From Dyella sp. AtDHG13 (lineage in GTDB: Bacteria; Pseudomonadota; Gammaproteobacteria; Xanthomonadales; Rhodanobacteraceae), in contig NZ_QICJ01000004.1 in assembly GCF_003201105.1 (NCBI RefSeq), forward strand, positions 1-64,000: 64,000 nucleotides of DNA, given 5' to 3'. The stretch's first letter is position 1; every line of letters begins with the position of its first letter. Both the position numbers and the translations under genes were made by a program. Of the stretch, positions 8,158-17,065 are shown piece after piece. Below the pieces are notes generated by a model. It saw nothing but the letters and a program-made list of their open reading frames with translations, had not been told where the DNA came from and did not search any database.

Positions 8158-8430
8158 ATGCTCAAGGGCAAGCTGAAAGTCGCGGTACCCATGCCACCAC
8201 CGCCGGGAGACGACGATCTGGCCGCATGGGATGTGATCGACTCCACGCCGTGTGGGGTGGAGATCGATGGCGCCGATTTCAGTCCGGTGCCGGGGCAGGC
8301 GGGTGTTTTCCGCGCATCGGCGCCGGCGGAGTTCAAGCTGACCGTGACGGCGACGGTGTCGAGCGGCGGCAGCGTCGCGCTGGCGTTTTCGCGTTATGTG
8401 GATGATGTGGAGAATGATTTGAGCGTGTAG
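8158..8430 (+). CDS. Small protein of unknown function, last gene of the encapsulin operon
   Basis: 90 residues; ATG 21 bases after the previous stop with a weak AGGACAAGG ribosome site. It has a proline-rich PMPPPPGDDD segment at ~12-21, then a beta-rich region with alternating hydrophobics (FKLTVTATVSSGGSVALAF) that looks like a small beta-sandwich. There is a single cysteine (~32) and no signal peptide. Family not recognised. Same-strand tight spacing suggests it belongs to the DyP-encapsulin transcript; the repeat at 8461-8607 closes the operon. Confidence 0.6.
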   Translation: MLKGKLKVAVPMPPPPGDDDLAAWDVIDSTPCGVEIDGADFSPVPGQAGVFRASAPAEFKLTVTATVSSGGSVALAFSRYVDDVENDLSV

Positions 8431-8460
8431 CGGTTCTTCACGGTTGCTGTGAGGAACATT

Positions 8461-8607
8461 CCCCTCACCGTCATTCCGGCGCAGGCCGGAATCCAGTGAC
8501 TTTAGTGTTGGGTTTTCGCGGAACGCCTCACAAAAGATGGTGCCTATCGCGACAACCTACCGTCATCGCTACTGGATCCCGGCCTGCGCCGGGATGACGG
8601 TGAGGGG
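8461..8607. repeat. Dispersed intergenic inverted repeat, copy A (37-bp arms)
   Basis: Arms 8461-8497 and 8571-8607 are reverse complements apart from two changes; each contains the compact palindrome CCGGCGCAGGCCGG next to CGTCAT. The 73-bp centre is unique. Related copies in this window are at 32929-33049, 38958-39120, 52001-52030 and 61140-61264. The stretch 8431-8759 holds no gene apart from this element. Confidence 0.8.
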
Positions 8608-8759
8608 CTAGGTGGGCATGTGGCACGCTGGCGATGCGCGAGTTCGCTGAATCATATCCGTCCCGACATCATAAGCTCCCTCACCCCAGCCATGCGGCCA
8701 CCCGGTTTGTGTATAAAGACCGCCTACGTGACCCAGATCAGGCTGCAGGACTTCGCTTC

Positions 8760-11039
8760 ATGGCTGACCAAGACATTCCCGGCATCCGCACCTACGACAA
8801 GCCCGCGGGCGGATGGGGCGCGCTGCGCGCCACGGCGCGTGCGGTGCGTGAGCAGATGGATGCCGCCGAGGCGACCGTCACGCTGCTGCGCACCAACAAG
8901 CCCGATGGCTTCGATTGCCCGGGTTGCGCGTGGCCGGACAAGAAGCACACGTCCACCTTCCAGTTCTGCGAGAACGGCGCGAAAGCCGTCACCTGGGAAG
9001 CCACGCACAAGCGCGTGCCGCCGACCTTCTTCAGCGCGAACACGGTGAGTTCGCTGTGGCGCTGGAGCGACTACGAGCTGGAGGACGAAGGGCGCCTGAC
9101 GCACCCCATGGTCTACAACGCTGACAAGGACATCTACGAAGCCATCGGCTGGGACGAGGCCTTTGCGCGCATCGGCGAGATCCTGCGCGGCATGGATGAC
9201 CCTGACACAGTGGAGTTCTACACCTCGGGCCGCGCGTCCAACGAGGCGGCGTTCCTCTATCAGCTGTTCGCGCGCGAGTTCGGCACCAACAACTTCCCCG
9301 ACTGCTCCAACATGTGCCACGAAGCCACCAGCGTGGGCCTGCCGCCGGCCATCGGCATCGGCAAGGGCACGGTGTCGCTGGACGATTTCGACCACTGCGA
9401 ACTCATCATCGCGATGGGCCACAACCCCGGCACCAACCACCCGCGCATGATGGGCACGCTGCATGAGGTAGCCCGGCGCGGTGCACCCATCATCGTGTTC
9501 AATCCGCTGAAGGAACGCGCGCTGGAACGCTTCGCCGATCCGCAGGATGCGCTGGAGATGGCCACGTTAGGCTCCACGCCGATCGCCTCGACCTACCTGC
9601 AGGTGAAGATCGGCGGCGACGCGGCGGCGCTCAAGGGCATCATGAAGGCGTTGCTGGAGATGGACGCCGCGGCCGGGCCGGATTCCACCGTGCTCGATCA
9701 CGCCTTCATCCGCGAACACACCCAGGGTTTCGACGCGCTGGCCGGCGACCTGCGCGCCACCGCATGGGCGGATATCGAGGCGGCGTCGGGCCTTGCCGAA
9801 AGCGATCTGCGCGACGTGGCGGCAGCCTATGCGCAATCCAACGCCACCATCATCACCTACGGCATGGGCATGACCCAGCACCGCACCGGCACGCAGAACG
9901 TGCAGCAGGTGGCCAACCTGCTGCTGCTGCGCGGCAATTTCGGCAAGCCGGGCGCGGGCATCTGTCCGTTGCGCGGGCATTCGAACGTGCAGGGCGACCG
10001 CACCGTCGGCATCACCGAGAAGCCGGCCGCCGCGCAGCTGGACCGCATCGAGCAGGCATTCGGCTTCCGCCCGCCGGCGAAGCACGGCCATGATGCCGTG
10101 GCGGCGATGCAGGCGATCATCGATGGCCGTTCGAAAGCGTTGCTCTGCCTGGGCGGCAATCTCGCCGTGGCCCTGCCCGATCCGGAGGCCTGCCTGCCCG
10201 CCATGCGTCGCCTGGAATTGCAGGTGCACGTGGCGACCAAGCTCAACCGCTCGCACCTGCTGACCGGCAAGCACACCTTCCTGCTGCCCTGCCTGGGGCG
10301 CACCGAGCGCGACATGCAGGCCAGCGGCCCGCAATCGGTGACGGTGGAAGATTCGATGTCCATGGTGCATGCCTCGCGCGGCAAGCTCACGCCCGCGTCC
10401 GAAGCGCTGCGTTCGGAGCCGGCGATTGTCGCCGGCCTCGCCAAGGCGACCTTGCCGCATACGCGCGTGCCGTGGATGGAACTGATCGCCGATTACGACC
10501 GCATCCGCGATGCCATCGCCGCCGTCTTTCCGGATTTCGGCAACTACAACGAACGCATCCGCGTGCCCGGCGGTTTCCGCCTGCCGCTGCCGCCGACCGA
10601 GCGCGTGTGGAAGACGCCTTCCGGCAAGGCGCAGTTCCTGCTGTTCCGTGGCGTGGAGGAAGATCCCGTCGTTGCCGGCGAAGGCGTGCTCAAGCTCACC
10701 ACCATCCGCAGCCACGACCAGTACAACACCACCATCTACGGTTACGACGACCGCTATCGCGGCGTGTTCGGCCGCCGCGACGTGGTATTCATGAACAAGG
10801 ACGACCTTGCCGAGCTGGGCATCCGCGAAGGCGATGCGGTGCGCGTGGAAACGGCGTTCGGACAGGGCAGGGAACGTCGCCTCGACAAGGTCATCGCGGT
10901 GGCCTACGAGATCGCCCGTGGCGCTGTGGCGACCTACTACCCCGAGGGCAACTGCCTGGTGCCGCTGGACTACCACGACAAGGTCAGCGGCACGCCGTCC
11001 TACAAGTCGGTGCCGGTGCGGGTAACGCGGGCGACATAA
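8760..11039 (+). CDS. FdhF/YdeP-family molybdopterin oxidoreductase
   Basis: 759 residues, the length of E. coli YdeP. It has the molybdopterin-binding fold of formate-dehydrogenase-alpha-like enzymes but belongs to the YdeP subgroup: an N-terminal FDCPGCAWPD motif (Cys53, Cys56) and NMCHEATS in place of the active-site Cys/Sec segment. The C-terminal molydop-binding domain is at ~640-750 (LTTIRSHDQYNTTIYG). Family members are cytoplasmic; YdeP is linked to acid resistance in E. coli, but the reaction is unknown. The start at 8760 excludes an upstream extension without homology. The HVA1-like gene follows after 20 bp. Confidence 0.85.
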   Translation: MADQDIPGIRTYDKPAGGWGALRATARAVREQMDAAEATVTLLRTNKPDGFDCPGCAWPDKKHTSTFQFCENGAKAVTWEATHKRVPPTFFSANTVSSLWRWSDYELEDEGRLTHPMVYNADKDIYEAIGWDEAFARIGEILRGMDDPDTVEFYTSGRASNEAAFLYQLFAREFGTNNFPDCSNMCHEATSVGLPPAIGIGKGTVSLDDFDHCELIIAMGHNPGTNHPRMMGTLHEVARRGAPIIVFNPLKERALERFADPQDALEMATLGSTPIASTYLQVKIGGDAAALKGIMKALLEMDAAAGPDSTVLDHAFIREHTQGFDALAGDLRATAWADIEAASGLAESDLRDVAAAYAQSNATIITYGMGMTQHRTGTQNVQQVANLLLLRGNFGKPGAGICPLRGHSNVQGDRTVGITEKPAAAQLDRIEQAFGFRPPAKHGHDAVAAMQAIIDGRSKALLCLGGNLAVALPDPEACLPAMRRLELQVHVATKLNRSHLLTGKHTFLLPCLGRTERDMQASGPQSVTVEDSMSMVHASRGKLTPASEALRSEPAIVAGLAKATLPHTRVPWMELIADYDRIRDAIAAVFPDFGNYNERIRVPGGFRLPLPPTERVWKTPSGKAQFLLFRGVEEDPVVAGEGVLKLTTIRSHDQYNTTIYGYDDRYRGVFGRRDVVFMNKDDLAELGIREGDAVRVETAFGQGRERRLDKVIAVAYEIARGAVATYYPEGNCLVPLDYHDKVSGTPSYKSVPVRVTRAT

Positions 11040-11059
11040 ACGGCTGCAGGAGTCATGCG

Positions 11060-11275
11060 ATGGCCAGAGCGTTCAAGGTAGGCGACCACGTCAGCTGGAA
11101 TTCCGAGGCGGGCCGGGTGAGCGGCACGATCACCGCGGTACACACCCATGACTTCGACTACAAGGGCCACACCCACCACGCGACGGACGACGATCCGCAG
11201 TACGAGATCAAGAGCGACAAGACCGATCACGTCGCCGCGCACAAGGGCGCGGCGCTTCGCTTGCTGTCGCGTTGA
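11060..11275 (+). CDS. HVA1-type TUDOR domain protein (DUF2945)
   Basis: 71 residues. The whole protein is one small beta-barrel domain: FKVGDHVSWNSEAGRVSGTI, then histidine-rich YKGHTHHATDDDPQYEIKSD and the closing HVAAHKGAALRLL. It matches the hypervirulence-associated TUDOR/DUF2945 family, a short cytoplasmic protein of unknown role. It lies 20 bp behind the YdeP-like gene with an AGGAG ribosome site at 11048-11052, so the two are likely co-transcribed. Confidence 0.8.
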   Translation: MARAFKVGDHVSWNSEAGRVSGTITAVHTHDFDYKGHTHHATDDDPQYEIKSDKTDHVAAHKGAALRLLSR

Positions 11276-11294
11276 GCCTGGATGGCGGCATCGT

Positions 11295-12323
11295 CTAGCG
11301 ATGCCTGCCGCCCGATGCGCAGGTGAGATAGCCCTCGTACGCCGCATCCAGCGCGGCGCGTGAATCGCGGGGAAGATAGGCGTTACCGCCATGAGGTGCA
11401 TCGCTCGCGGCTGCGCCTAGAAACTCCAGCGTCTTCCCGATCACCAACGGCTCGCGCAGCAGGCGCCGGTGGCCCAGTCCGCGCGTCACCATTAGCTGAG
11501 ACGCCGGCCACGATGCGGCCACCGCACGCGCCTGCGACAGCGGCACGTCGCGGTCGTCCTCGTCATGGATCACCAGCAGGCGCCGCCACTTGTGCGTGTC
11601 TTCCAGCGTGGCGATGTCCAGATACGACCAGGGATGCCCGAGCCAGCGCTGCACGTCGGTACTGAAGGCCGCAACGACGCGCTCGTTCGCGCCGATGGCG
11701 CGGGCGAAGCCGTCCACGGCGGCGAAGGGCTGGGCGAACGGCGCGATGAAGACGATATTCGCCGGCGCCTGCCATCCCGCGCGCAAGGCCAGCGACAGCG
11801 CGGTGCAGCCACCGGAGTGCGCGACGATGCCGGCCACCGACGTTTCGGCCGCCGCCACCGTGGCCAGCGCATCGGCAAACTCGAAGAAGGTCACCTGTCG
11901 GCCGCCGTGCCGGCTGGCGTCGGATGCGCCATGCGCCGGCGCGTCGAATGCCACCACGCGGAAACCGGCCGCGTGCAGCGGCTCCACGAACGCCTGCCAA
12001 TGGCCCGCGTAACCGCCCCAGCCATGCAGCAGCAGGATGGCCGGGCCTTGGTTATCCCAGGCCCACGCGGCCACGCGGCGCCCGTGCACGTCGAACGACA
12101 GCCGCGTGGCGCTCTCCAGCACCGCTTGTTCCGACGCACGGGGCCGCAGGCGCGGCGCGGAAAACCACAGCCGTTTCATCACGGCGGCGGCGGATGGCGG
12201 GTGAATCGCTCCCAGCACGCGCATGCCTGAGCGCAGCAGGCGTTGGCTGGTGGATATGCGGACAGGTTTATCCGCGCGTGGCGTCGATGCGTTCGATGAC
12301 GCATGCAAGCTCATGCTGTCCAT
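11295..12323 (-). CDS. Alpha/beta hydrolase
   Basis: 342 residues. The start at 12323 has AGGA four bases upstream; a longer frame is possible. Visible hydrolase elements are an oxyanion region LLLHGWGG, the nucleophile elbow AHSGGC (G-x-S-x-G variant with His in the first place), a late acid in DEDDRDVP and catalytic His in GLGHRR. There is no clear signal peptide, although ~60 residues precede the domain. Substrate unknown. It is convergent with the HVA1-type gene and on the same strand as the GlxA-like regulator upstream (112-bp gap). Confidence 0.8.
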   Translation of the reverse strand: MDSMSLHASSNASTPRADKPVRISTSQRLLRSGMRVLGAIHPPSAAAVMKRLWFSAPRLRPRASEQAVLESATRLSFDVHGRRVAAWAWDNQGPAILLLHGWGGYAGHWQAFVEPLHAAGFRVVAFDAPAHGASDASRHGGRQVTFFEFADALATVAAAETSVAGIVAHSGGCTALSLALRAGWQAPANIVFIAPFAQPFAAVDGFARAIGANERVVAAFSTDVQRWLGHPWSYLDIATLEDTHKWRRLLVIHDEDDRDVPLSQARAVAASWPASQLMVTRGLGHRRLLREPLVIGKTLEFLGAAASDAPHGGNAYLPRDSRAALDAAYEGYLTCASGGRHR

Positions 12324-12435
12324 GGGTCCTGCTCGTGGTGTCCAAGTCAGGGGGGACGTTAGCAATCGCTTTCATCCACGGCAGCGGGCGCCACGGCCAG
12401 AATGATGGGCGCATTCGCCAACCTTCGGCGTGTTG

Positions 12436-13419
12436 TCAGAACACCGTGATGTCGGCGCTGTGGAAGCGTTTGCGAAAGGCGGCGGGCGTGAGCTGCGTGC
12501 GCCGCGTGAACAACCGCGAGAACGTCGCCACGTCGAGATAGCCCACTTCACCGGCGATCTGCGCCACGCTCAGCGTGGTGTTTTCCAGCAGCAGCTTGGC
12601 CTTCTCCACGCGCAGGTCGTGCAGCAGGTCGAGCGGCGAGCGACCGGTTTCGGCGTGGAATTTCCTGAGCAGCGTGCGGCTGGAAAGGTTGAACGCATCA
12701 GCCAGCGCGTCCAGCCGGTAACGCTGCGCCAGGCGTTGCTCGAACCACGCGCTTACCGCGCGCGCGAACGATTCCTTGCGCTTGTGGCTGAAGCGATGGT
12801 CAAGGTATGCAGCCTGGCTGCGCCGGCTGTGATCGATCAGGCTGAAGCGCCCCACGGCGCGCGCCAGGCTGGTGCCGGCACAATCGCGGATCAGCTGCAG
12901 CGCGAGATCGCCATAGGCGGTGAATGCGCCGCAGGTGACGATTTCCCCATCGCGGATCAGCAGCGCATCGGGGATCACCTCCACGCGCGGATAGCGCCGC
13001 GCCATTTCCCCGGCCAGCGCCCACGCGGTCGTCGCCTGGCGTCCATCCAGCACGCCGGCCTCGGCGAGCAGCAGGCTGCCGCCGCAGATGGAGGCGATCT
13101 TGCGCTGTTCGGCCGCGTGGCGGATCAGCCGCTTTTCCTCATCCAGGCCGGCGAGCGCGGTGCCGATGTCCTCGGCGCTGTTGAAGTCGAACGCGGGCAC
13201 CACCAGCAAGTCGAACGGCACCGGCGCCGCCACGCTCAGTTGCGCGCCGCCGGCCAGCCGCACCTGCCCGGCCCGCGTGCCGATGATCGACACCGCGAAC
13301 GGCACCGGCGCCTCCGGTGCGCGCAGCAGGCTGATGCGGTTGGCGACCAGCAGCACGTCCGACAGCCCAAGGACTTCGGCGCCCATGCATCCGTCGTAGG
13401 CGAGTATGGCGACGCGCAC
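12436..13419 (-). CDS. GlxA-family transcriptional regulator (DJ-1/PfpI + AraC HTH)
   Basis: 327 residues. Residues ~1-165 form a DJ-1/PfpI-like amidotransferase fold with the Cys-containing elbow SICGGSLLLAEAG; residues ~215-320 form the AraC-type double helix-turn-helix (LSVAQIAGEVGYLDVATFSRLFTR). Members sense small nitrogenous or aldehyde-type metabolites through the N-domain. The ~330 bp upstream (13420-13749) contain no gene and no clear site I could identify. The hydrolase downstream on the same strand is one candidate target. Confidence 0.9.
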   Translation of the reverse strand: MRVAILAYDGCMGAEVLGLSDVLLVANRISLLRAPEAPVPFAVSIIGTRAGQVRLAGGAQLSVAAPVPFDLLVVPAFDFNSAEDIGTALAGLDEEKRLIRHAAEQRKIASICGGSLLLAEAGVLDGRQATTAWALAGEMARRYPRVEVIPDALLIRDGEIVTCGAFTAYGDLALQLIRDCAGTSLARAVGRFSLIDHSRRSQAAYLDHRFSHKRKESFARAVSAWFEQRLAQRYRLDALADAFNLSSRTLLRKFHAETGRSPLDLLHDLRVEKAKLLLENTTLSVAQIAGEVGYLDVATFSRLFTRRTQLTPAAFRKRFHSADITVF

Positions 13420-13749
13420 GTTCGTTCCCTTCGATCACGGCGATACGCCAAGCGTGGCGATTTTGCCCTGTGCGTCAAGCGCCACTTGGCCTGGCGGAGT
13501 TGGCTTTATGCAGCCAGTGGTGGCGCGCATTCGCTAGCGTTATCAAGGTCATGCGCGATCATCGCCACGATTTTCCGGCGGCGCGGGTGGCGGGCGAGGC
13601 GTCAAGATTGGCGGGATCGCACACGGTATCCGCGAATGGGCGGCGGCATTGCCCATCGATCTGTCGCCGCCGCCCAGTGACCGGGCCCTGGCGCCAACCT
13701 AGGCTGCGCTCATCTTCCCCATCCCCGTGCTTTCCTGCCGGAGCCACGC

Positions 13750-14160
13750 ATGCCTGAGCGTCATGTGGTCGATACCTTTGTTTCCCTGGTGGAGAACGGG
13801 CGCTTTATCGAAGCGCTGCAGCGCTACTACCACCCGGCCGCCGTGGTCTGGGAAAACCGGCAGACGTCGCGCAACGGGCTCGATGTGCTGATCGAGAACG
13901 AGCAGCGGGTGCTCAATGCCTTCACTGCGGTGGATGGACGCGCGTTGCAGGTGATGGTCGATGGCGATCGCGTCGCCATCCAGTGGCGCTTCGAGTTTTC
14001 GAACGATGCCGCCCACGTGTCGCTGGACGAAATGGCCGTGCAGCAATGGAACGACGGCAAGATCCTCCACGAACGTTTCTACTATGATCCCGCGCAGCTG
14101 CAGCCGCAGGGCGTTGCGCCCGCGGCGGCCGATACGTCGACGGAGGCGTCAACCCCATGA
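13750..14160 (+). CDS. SnoaL/NTF2-like protein
   Basis: 136 residues. The cone-shaped NTF2 fold is suggested by VDTFVSLVENGRFIEALQRYYHP at the start and the paired strands VAIQWRFEF and VQQWNDGKILHERFYYDP at the end, as in SnoaL-like polyketide cyclases and small isomerases. The last ~20 residues are Ala/Pro-rich. Catalysis is uncertain. Its stop overlaps the start of the LysE-family gene by 4 bp (ATGA), so the two form a translationally coupled pair. Confidence 0.75.
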   Translation: MPERHVVDTFVSLVENGRFIEALQRYYHPAAVVWENRQTSRNGLDVLIENEQRVLNAFTAVDGRALQVMVDGDRVAIQWRFEFSNDAAHVSLDEMAVQQWNDGKILHERFYYDPAQLQPQGVAPAAADTSTEASTP

Positions 14161-14768
14161 GCCTTGCCTTTCTGATCACCGCGCTGCTGGTGGTGGCCTC
14201 GCCCGGCACGGGCGCGATCTACACCATTTCAAGCGGCCTCACGCACGGCGTGCGCGGCGGGCTGGTCGCCGCGCTGGGCTGCACGGTCGGCATCGTGCCG
14301 CACATGCTTGCCGCCGTGCTCGGGCTGGCGACGGTGTTCCGCGCCAGCGCGCTGGCCTTCGAAGTGCTCAAGATCGCTGGCGGCGCCTACCTGCTGTACA
14401 TGGCGTGGCAGGCGCTGAGGGACACGCGCATGCTGCAGGCGAACGGCGCGGACAAGGAGCGGAGCGCGGCGAAGATCATCGCCTCCGCCGTGCTGGTCAA
14501 CCTGCTCAATCCCAAGTTGCCGGTGTTCTTCCTGGCGTTTCTTCCGCAGTTCGTGCCGGCCGATGATCCGTCGCCCATCGCGCACATGTTCGGGCTCAGC
14601 GCGGTGTTCATGGCGATGACCTGGGTGGTGTTCGTGCTCTACGGTTGCTTCGCGGCGCGCATGCGTGTGCATGTGCTGTCGCGGCCCGCCGTGCTGGCCT
14701 GGATGCGGCGCGGTTTTGCGGCGGGCTTTGCCTTGCTCGGTGTGCGCCTGCTGACCAGCCAGCGCTAG
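14157..14768 (+). CDS. LysE/RhtB-family amino-acid exporter
   Basis: 203 residues, about six hydrophobic helices. The N-terminal family signature is ASPGTGAIYTISSGLTHG (residues ~14-31) and the conserved LLNPKLPVFFLAF lies in the middle. It exports amino acids or similar small metabolites across the inner membrane. ATGA overlap with the NTF2-like gene upstream implies co-expression. Convergent with the membrane-protein gene at 14765 (stops overlap by 4 bp). Confidence 0.85.
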   Translation: MSLAFLITALLVVASPGTGAIYTISSGLTHGVRGGLVAALGCTVGIVPHMLAAVLGLATVFRASALAFEVLKIAGGAYLLYMAWQALRDTRMLQANGADKERSAAKIIASAVLVNLLNPKLPVFFLAFLPQFVPADDPSPIAHMFGLSAVFMAMTWVVFVLYGCFAARMRVHVLSRPAVLAWMRRGFAAGFALLGVRLLTSQR

Positions 14769-15238
14769 CTCGCGGGCTGGCGCATGGCGCGGCTCGCCAT
14801 CCATGCGATCGGCAGGCCGACCAGCACGGTGTGGCTGAAGATCTGCTCGCCGAACGACAGCGCGGTGAAATGCGGAAACAGCGCCGGCCAGCGCAGCGGC
14901 AGCACGATCAGGTTCATCACTGCCCACAGCAACAGGCCATAGAGCAGGCCGGAGGCTATGGGCCTGGCGGTAAGCCACGGAACCCGGCGCGCCACGGCGA
15001 GAAACGCGGCAACCATCGCCAGCATGATCAGGAAATGCAGCAGCACGCCGACCACGAGCGCGGGCGCACCGGCTTTCACCGCGCCCGGCCAGATGCCCGA
15101 AGCGATGCCCACGGGTATCGCGAGCGGGTTCTTGCTTGCCAGCGCCGCGTAGCTCAGGGCCGAGATCAGGTCGAGTGTGCCGGCCACCAGGGTGGCGCGA
15201 ACGAGTGGGCTCTTGGGTGTGGCGGGAAGGCTGTTCAT
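14765..15238 (-). CDS. Small integral membrane protein of unknown function
   Basis: 157 residues from ATG 15238. Four predicted transmembrane helices: LVAGTLDLISALSYAAL, APALVVGVLLHFLIMLAMVA, ASGLLYGLLLWAVMNLIVL and FSHTVLVGLPIAWMAS. The pattern resembles inner-membrane YagU-like/DUF1440-type proteins, but I cannot name the family securely. An upstream in-frame extension of 67 codons is poor in hydrophobicity and unlikely to be translated. Divergent from the LytTR regulator at 15464. Confidence 0.7.
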   Translation of the reverse strand: MNSLPATPKSPLVRATLVAGTLDLISALSYAALASKNPLAIPVGIASGIWPGAVKAGAPALVVGVLLHFLIMLAMVAAFLAVARRVPWLTARPIASGLLYGLLLWAVMNLIVLPLRWPALFPHFTALSFGEQIFSHTVLVGLPIAWMASRAMRQPAS

Positions 15239-15463
15239 GGCATCTCTTGGTGGCCGTCGAACGGATCGATGCGGCCAGACACTAGAAGGCGATGGCGCGA
15301 TGGAAAAGCGGTTTTCGACAAGCGGACCGTTCTTGCCCGTCGTGCGGCACGGAAGACGTGGAGCGATAGGCCGTGACGCCAGCATCGTATGGACGGCCAA
15401 ATCGCCACGGGAAAAGGTTGGCCTTGATCGAGATTCCAAATCCGTTCGTCATGGAGCACCTGC

Positions 15464-16222
15464 ATGATCCGCGCCTTGATCGTCGACAATGAGCCGCAGG
15501 CGCGCCACGGCGTGCGCACGCGCCTGCATCGCGCCCCGGATATGCGCGTGGTGGGCGAGGCAGCCTCGGGCGAGGCGGGACGGCGAATGATCGAGGCGCT
15601 GCGTCCCGATGTGGTCTTTCTCGATATCCAGATGCCGGGTATGGACAGTTTCGGCCTGCTGACCGGCTTCGATGGCGCCGAGCCGCCGCTGGTCATTTGC
15701 CTTGCCCCGCACGGTGGCTATGCGCTGCGCGCCTTCGGCGTGCATGCGGTGGATTATGTGATGAAGCCCATCGACGACACCCGTTTCGACCATGCCGTGC
15801 ACGCGGTACGCCAGCGCGTGGAGGAGCGCCGCGCGCATCAGGTGCTCCGTGCCTCAGGCAACGTCGTGGCGCCGCCTCGCGCTTCGTGGGAAACGCGTGT
15901 GTCGGTGAAGCAAGGCGGGCGAACCCTTTGGGTCAGCGTGAACGAGATCGACTGGATACAGGCCAGCGGCGATTACGTGACGCTGCATGTGGGAACACGC
16001 AGCCACATGATCCACGAGAGCATGGATGGCATCGAGCGGCGGCTCGACCCACTGTGCTTCGCACGGATTCACCGCTCCACCATCGTTGCGCTCGATCGCG
16101 TGCACTGCCTTCGCCTGCTGCCCACGCGCGACGCGCTGGTCACGCTGCGGGACGGCACCGCGCTGCGCGTCAGCCGCCGTTTCCGGCATCGCCTGGGCCA
16201 GGATCGCCTGCGCCTGCCGTAG
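15464..16222 (+). CDS. LytTR-family response regulator with an atypical receiver
   Basis: 252 residues. A receiver domain (~1-115) with phosphoacceptor Asp54 (FLDIQMPGMD) and Lys101 (VMKPID) is joined to a LytTR DNA-binding domain (~145-245, WIQASGDYVTLHV and FARIHRSTIV). Two positions are unusual: the acidic pair has Asn9 (VDNEP instead of VDDEP), and the switch Thr is replaced by Ala81 (ICLAPHGG). It may therefore signal without normal phosphorylation. No sensor kinase is adjacent, whereas typical LytTR regulators sit beside a LytS/AlgZ-type kinase. GGAGCACCTGC precedes the start. Confidence 0.85.
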   Translation: MIRALIVDNEPQARHGVRTRLHRAPDMRVVGEAASGEAGRRMIEALRPDVVFLDIQMPGMDSFGLLTGFDGAEPPLVICLAPHGGYALRAFGVHAVDYVMKPIDDTRFDHAVHAVRQRVEERRAHQVLRASGNVVAPPRASWETRVSVKQGGRTLWVSVNEIDWIQASGDYVTLHVGTRSHMIHESMDGIERRLDPLCFARIHRSTIVALDRVHCLRLLPTRDALVTLRDGTALRVSRRFRHRLGQDRLRLP

Positions 16223-16237
16223 CGGGCGCGCGCGGGT

Positions 16238-17017
16238 TTACTTCGATGGCGCGATGGCCTGCACGGCCGCGCGGGTCAGTGGCTCCATCACGGCATAGCC
16301 GCGCTTGGTCGGATGCACGCCGTCATCCGCCAGGCCGGGTTTCATGCCGCCCTGCGCGTCGGCCAGTGCGCCGTAGTAGTCCACGTAGGTGTGGCCGTGG
16401 CGCGCGGCATACGCCTTGATCCATGCATTGAGGGTGCGGATCGTGTCGACCGGCTGCACGCCGGGCCGCCAGGGAAAGCGCGCGGCCGGCGGAATCGAGC
16501 CGAGGATGATGCGAATGCCCTGCGCATGGGCGAGCTCCGCCATCGATGCGATATTGCCCTCGACCTGTTCCAGCGTGACCGGGCCGGTGTTGCCGGCGAC
16601 GTCGTTGGTGCCGGCGAGGATATGCACGGCCTGCGGATGCAGGTCGATCACGTCCTGGCGAAAGCGCAGCAGCATCTGCGAGGTGGTCTGCCCGCTGATG
16701 CCGCGGTCGACATAGCCGTGGGTGAAGAAGTTCGGATCCTGCTTGCCCCAGAATTCCGTGATGGAGTCGCCCATGAAGACGACGCGCGGCGCCTGGCCCG
16801 ACTTGGCCAGCGCGGCGTTCTGCGCGCGGTACTGGCACAGCTTGCCGAAATCACGCGCGAGTATGTACGAGGTCCATTGGCCCTCCGGCACCTGATCCGG
16901 CGTTTTCTCCGTGGCGCAGGGATCGGCCACGACGCCGGTGGCGTCGTCCTGCGCATGGGCAGGCAACACGGCGAGGCACAGCAGAGGAGCAAGCACGGCG
17001 GTGATCCAACGGGTCAT
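16238..17017 (-). CDS. Secreted SGNH/GDSL hydrolase
   Basis: 259 residues with a Sec signal peptide (1-22, ...LPAHA). All four SGNH blocks are visible: block I FMGDSITEF (Ser85), block II Gly109 in GISGQT, block III GTND (Asn138) and block V DDGVHPT (Asp232, His235). The family removes ester-linked acyl groups (lipids, acetylated sugars). Being exported, it probably acts on periplasmic or external acyl esters. It lies 48 bp downstream of the DUF5329 gene on the same strand. Confidence 0.9.
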   Translation of the reverse strand: MTRWITAVLAPLLCLAVLPAHAQDDATGVVADPCATEKTPDQVPEGQWTSYILARDFGKLCQYRAQNAALAKSGQAPRVVFMGDSITEFWGKQDPNFFTHGYVDRGISGQTTSQMLLRFRQDVIDLHPQAVHILAGTNDVAGNTGPVTLEQVEGNIASMAELAHAQGIRIILGSIPPAARFPWRPGVQPVDTIRTLNAWIKAYAARHGHTYVDYYGALADAQGGMKPGLADDGVHPTKRGYAVMEPLTRAAVQAIAPSK

Positions 17018-17065
17018 CGTGGTTCTTCCTGCGGGTTGAGAAGTGGAGGCGGAAGGCGTCGTCGT

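Noticed and set aside
13420-13749. A regulatory palindrome in the 330-bp gap between the GlxA-like and NTF2-like genes
   Set aside because: Only weak, short TGGCG/CGCCA matches at background level; nothing I can support.
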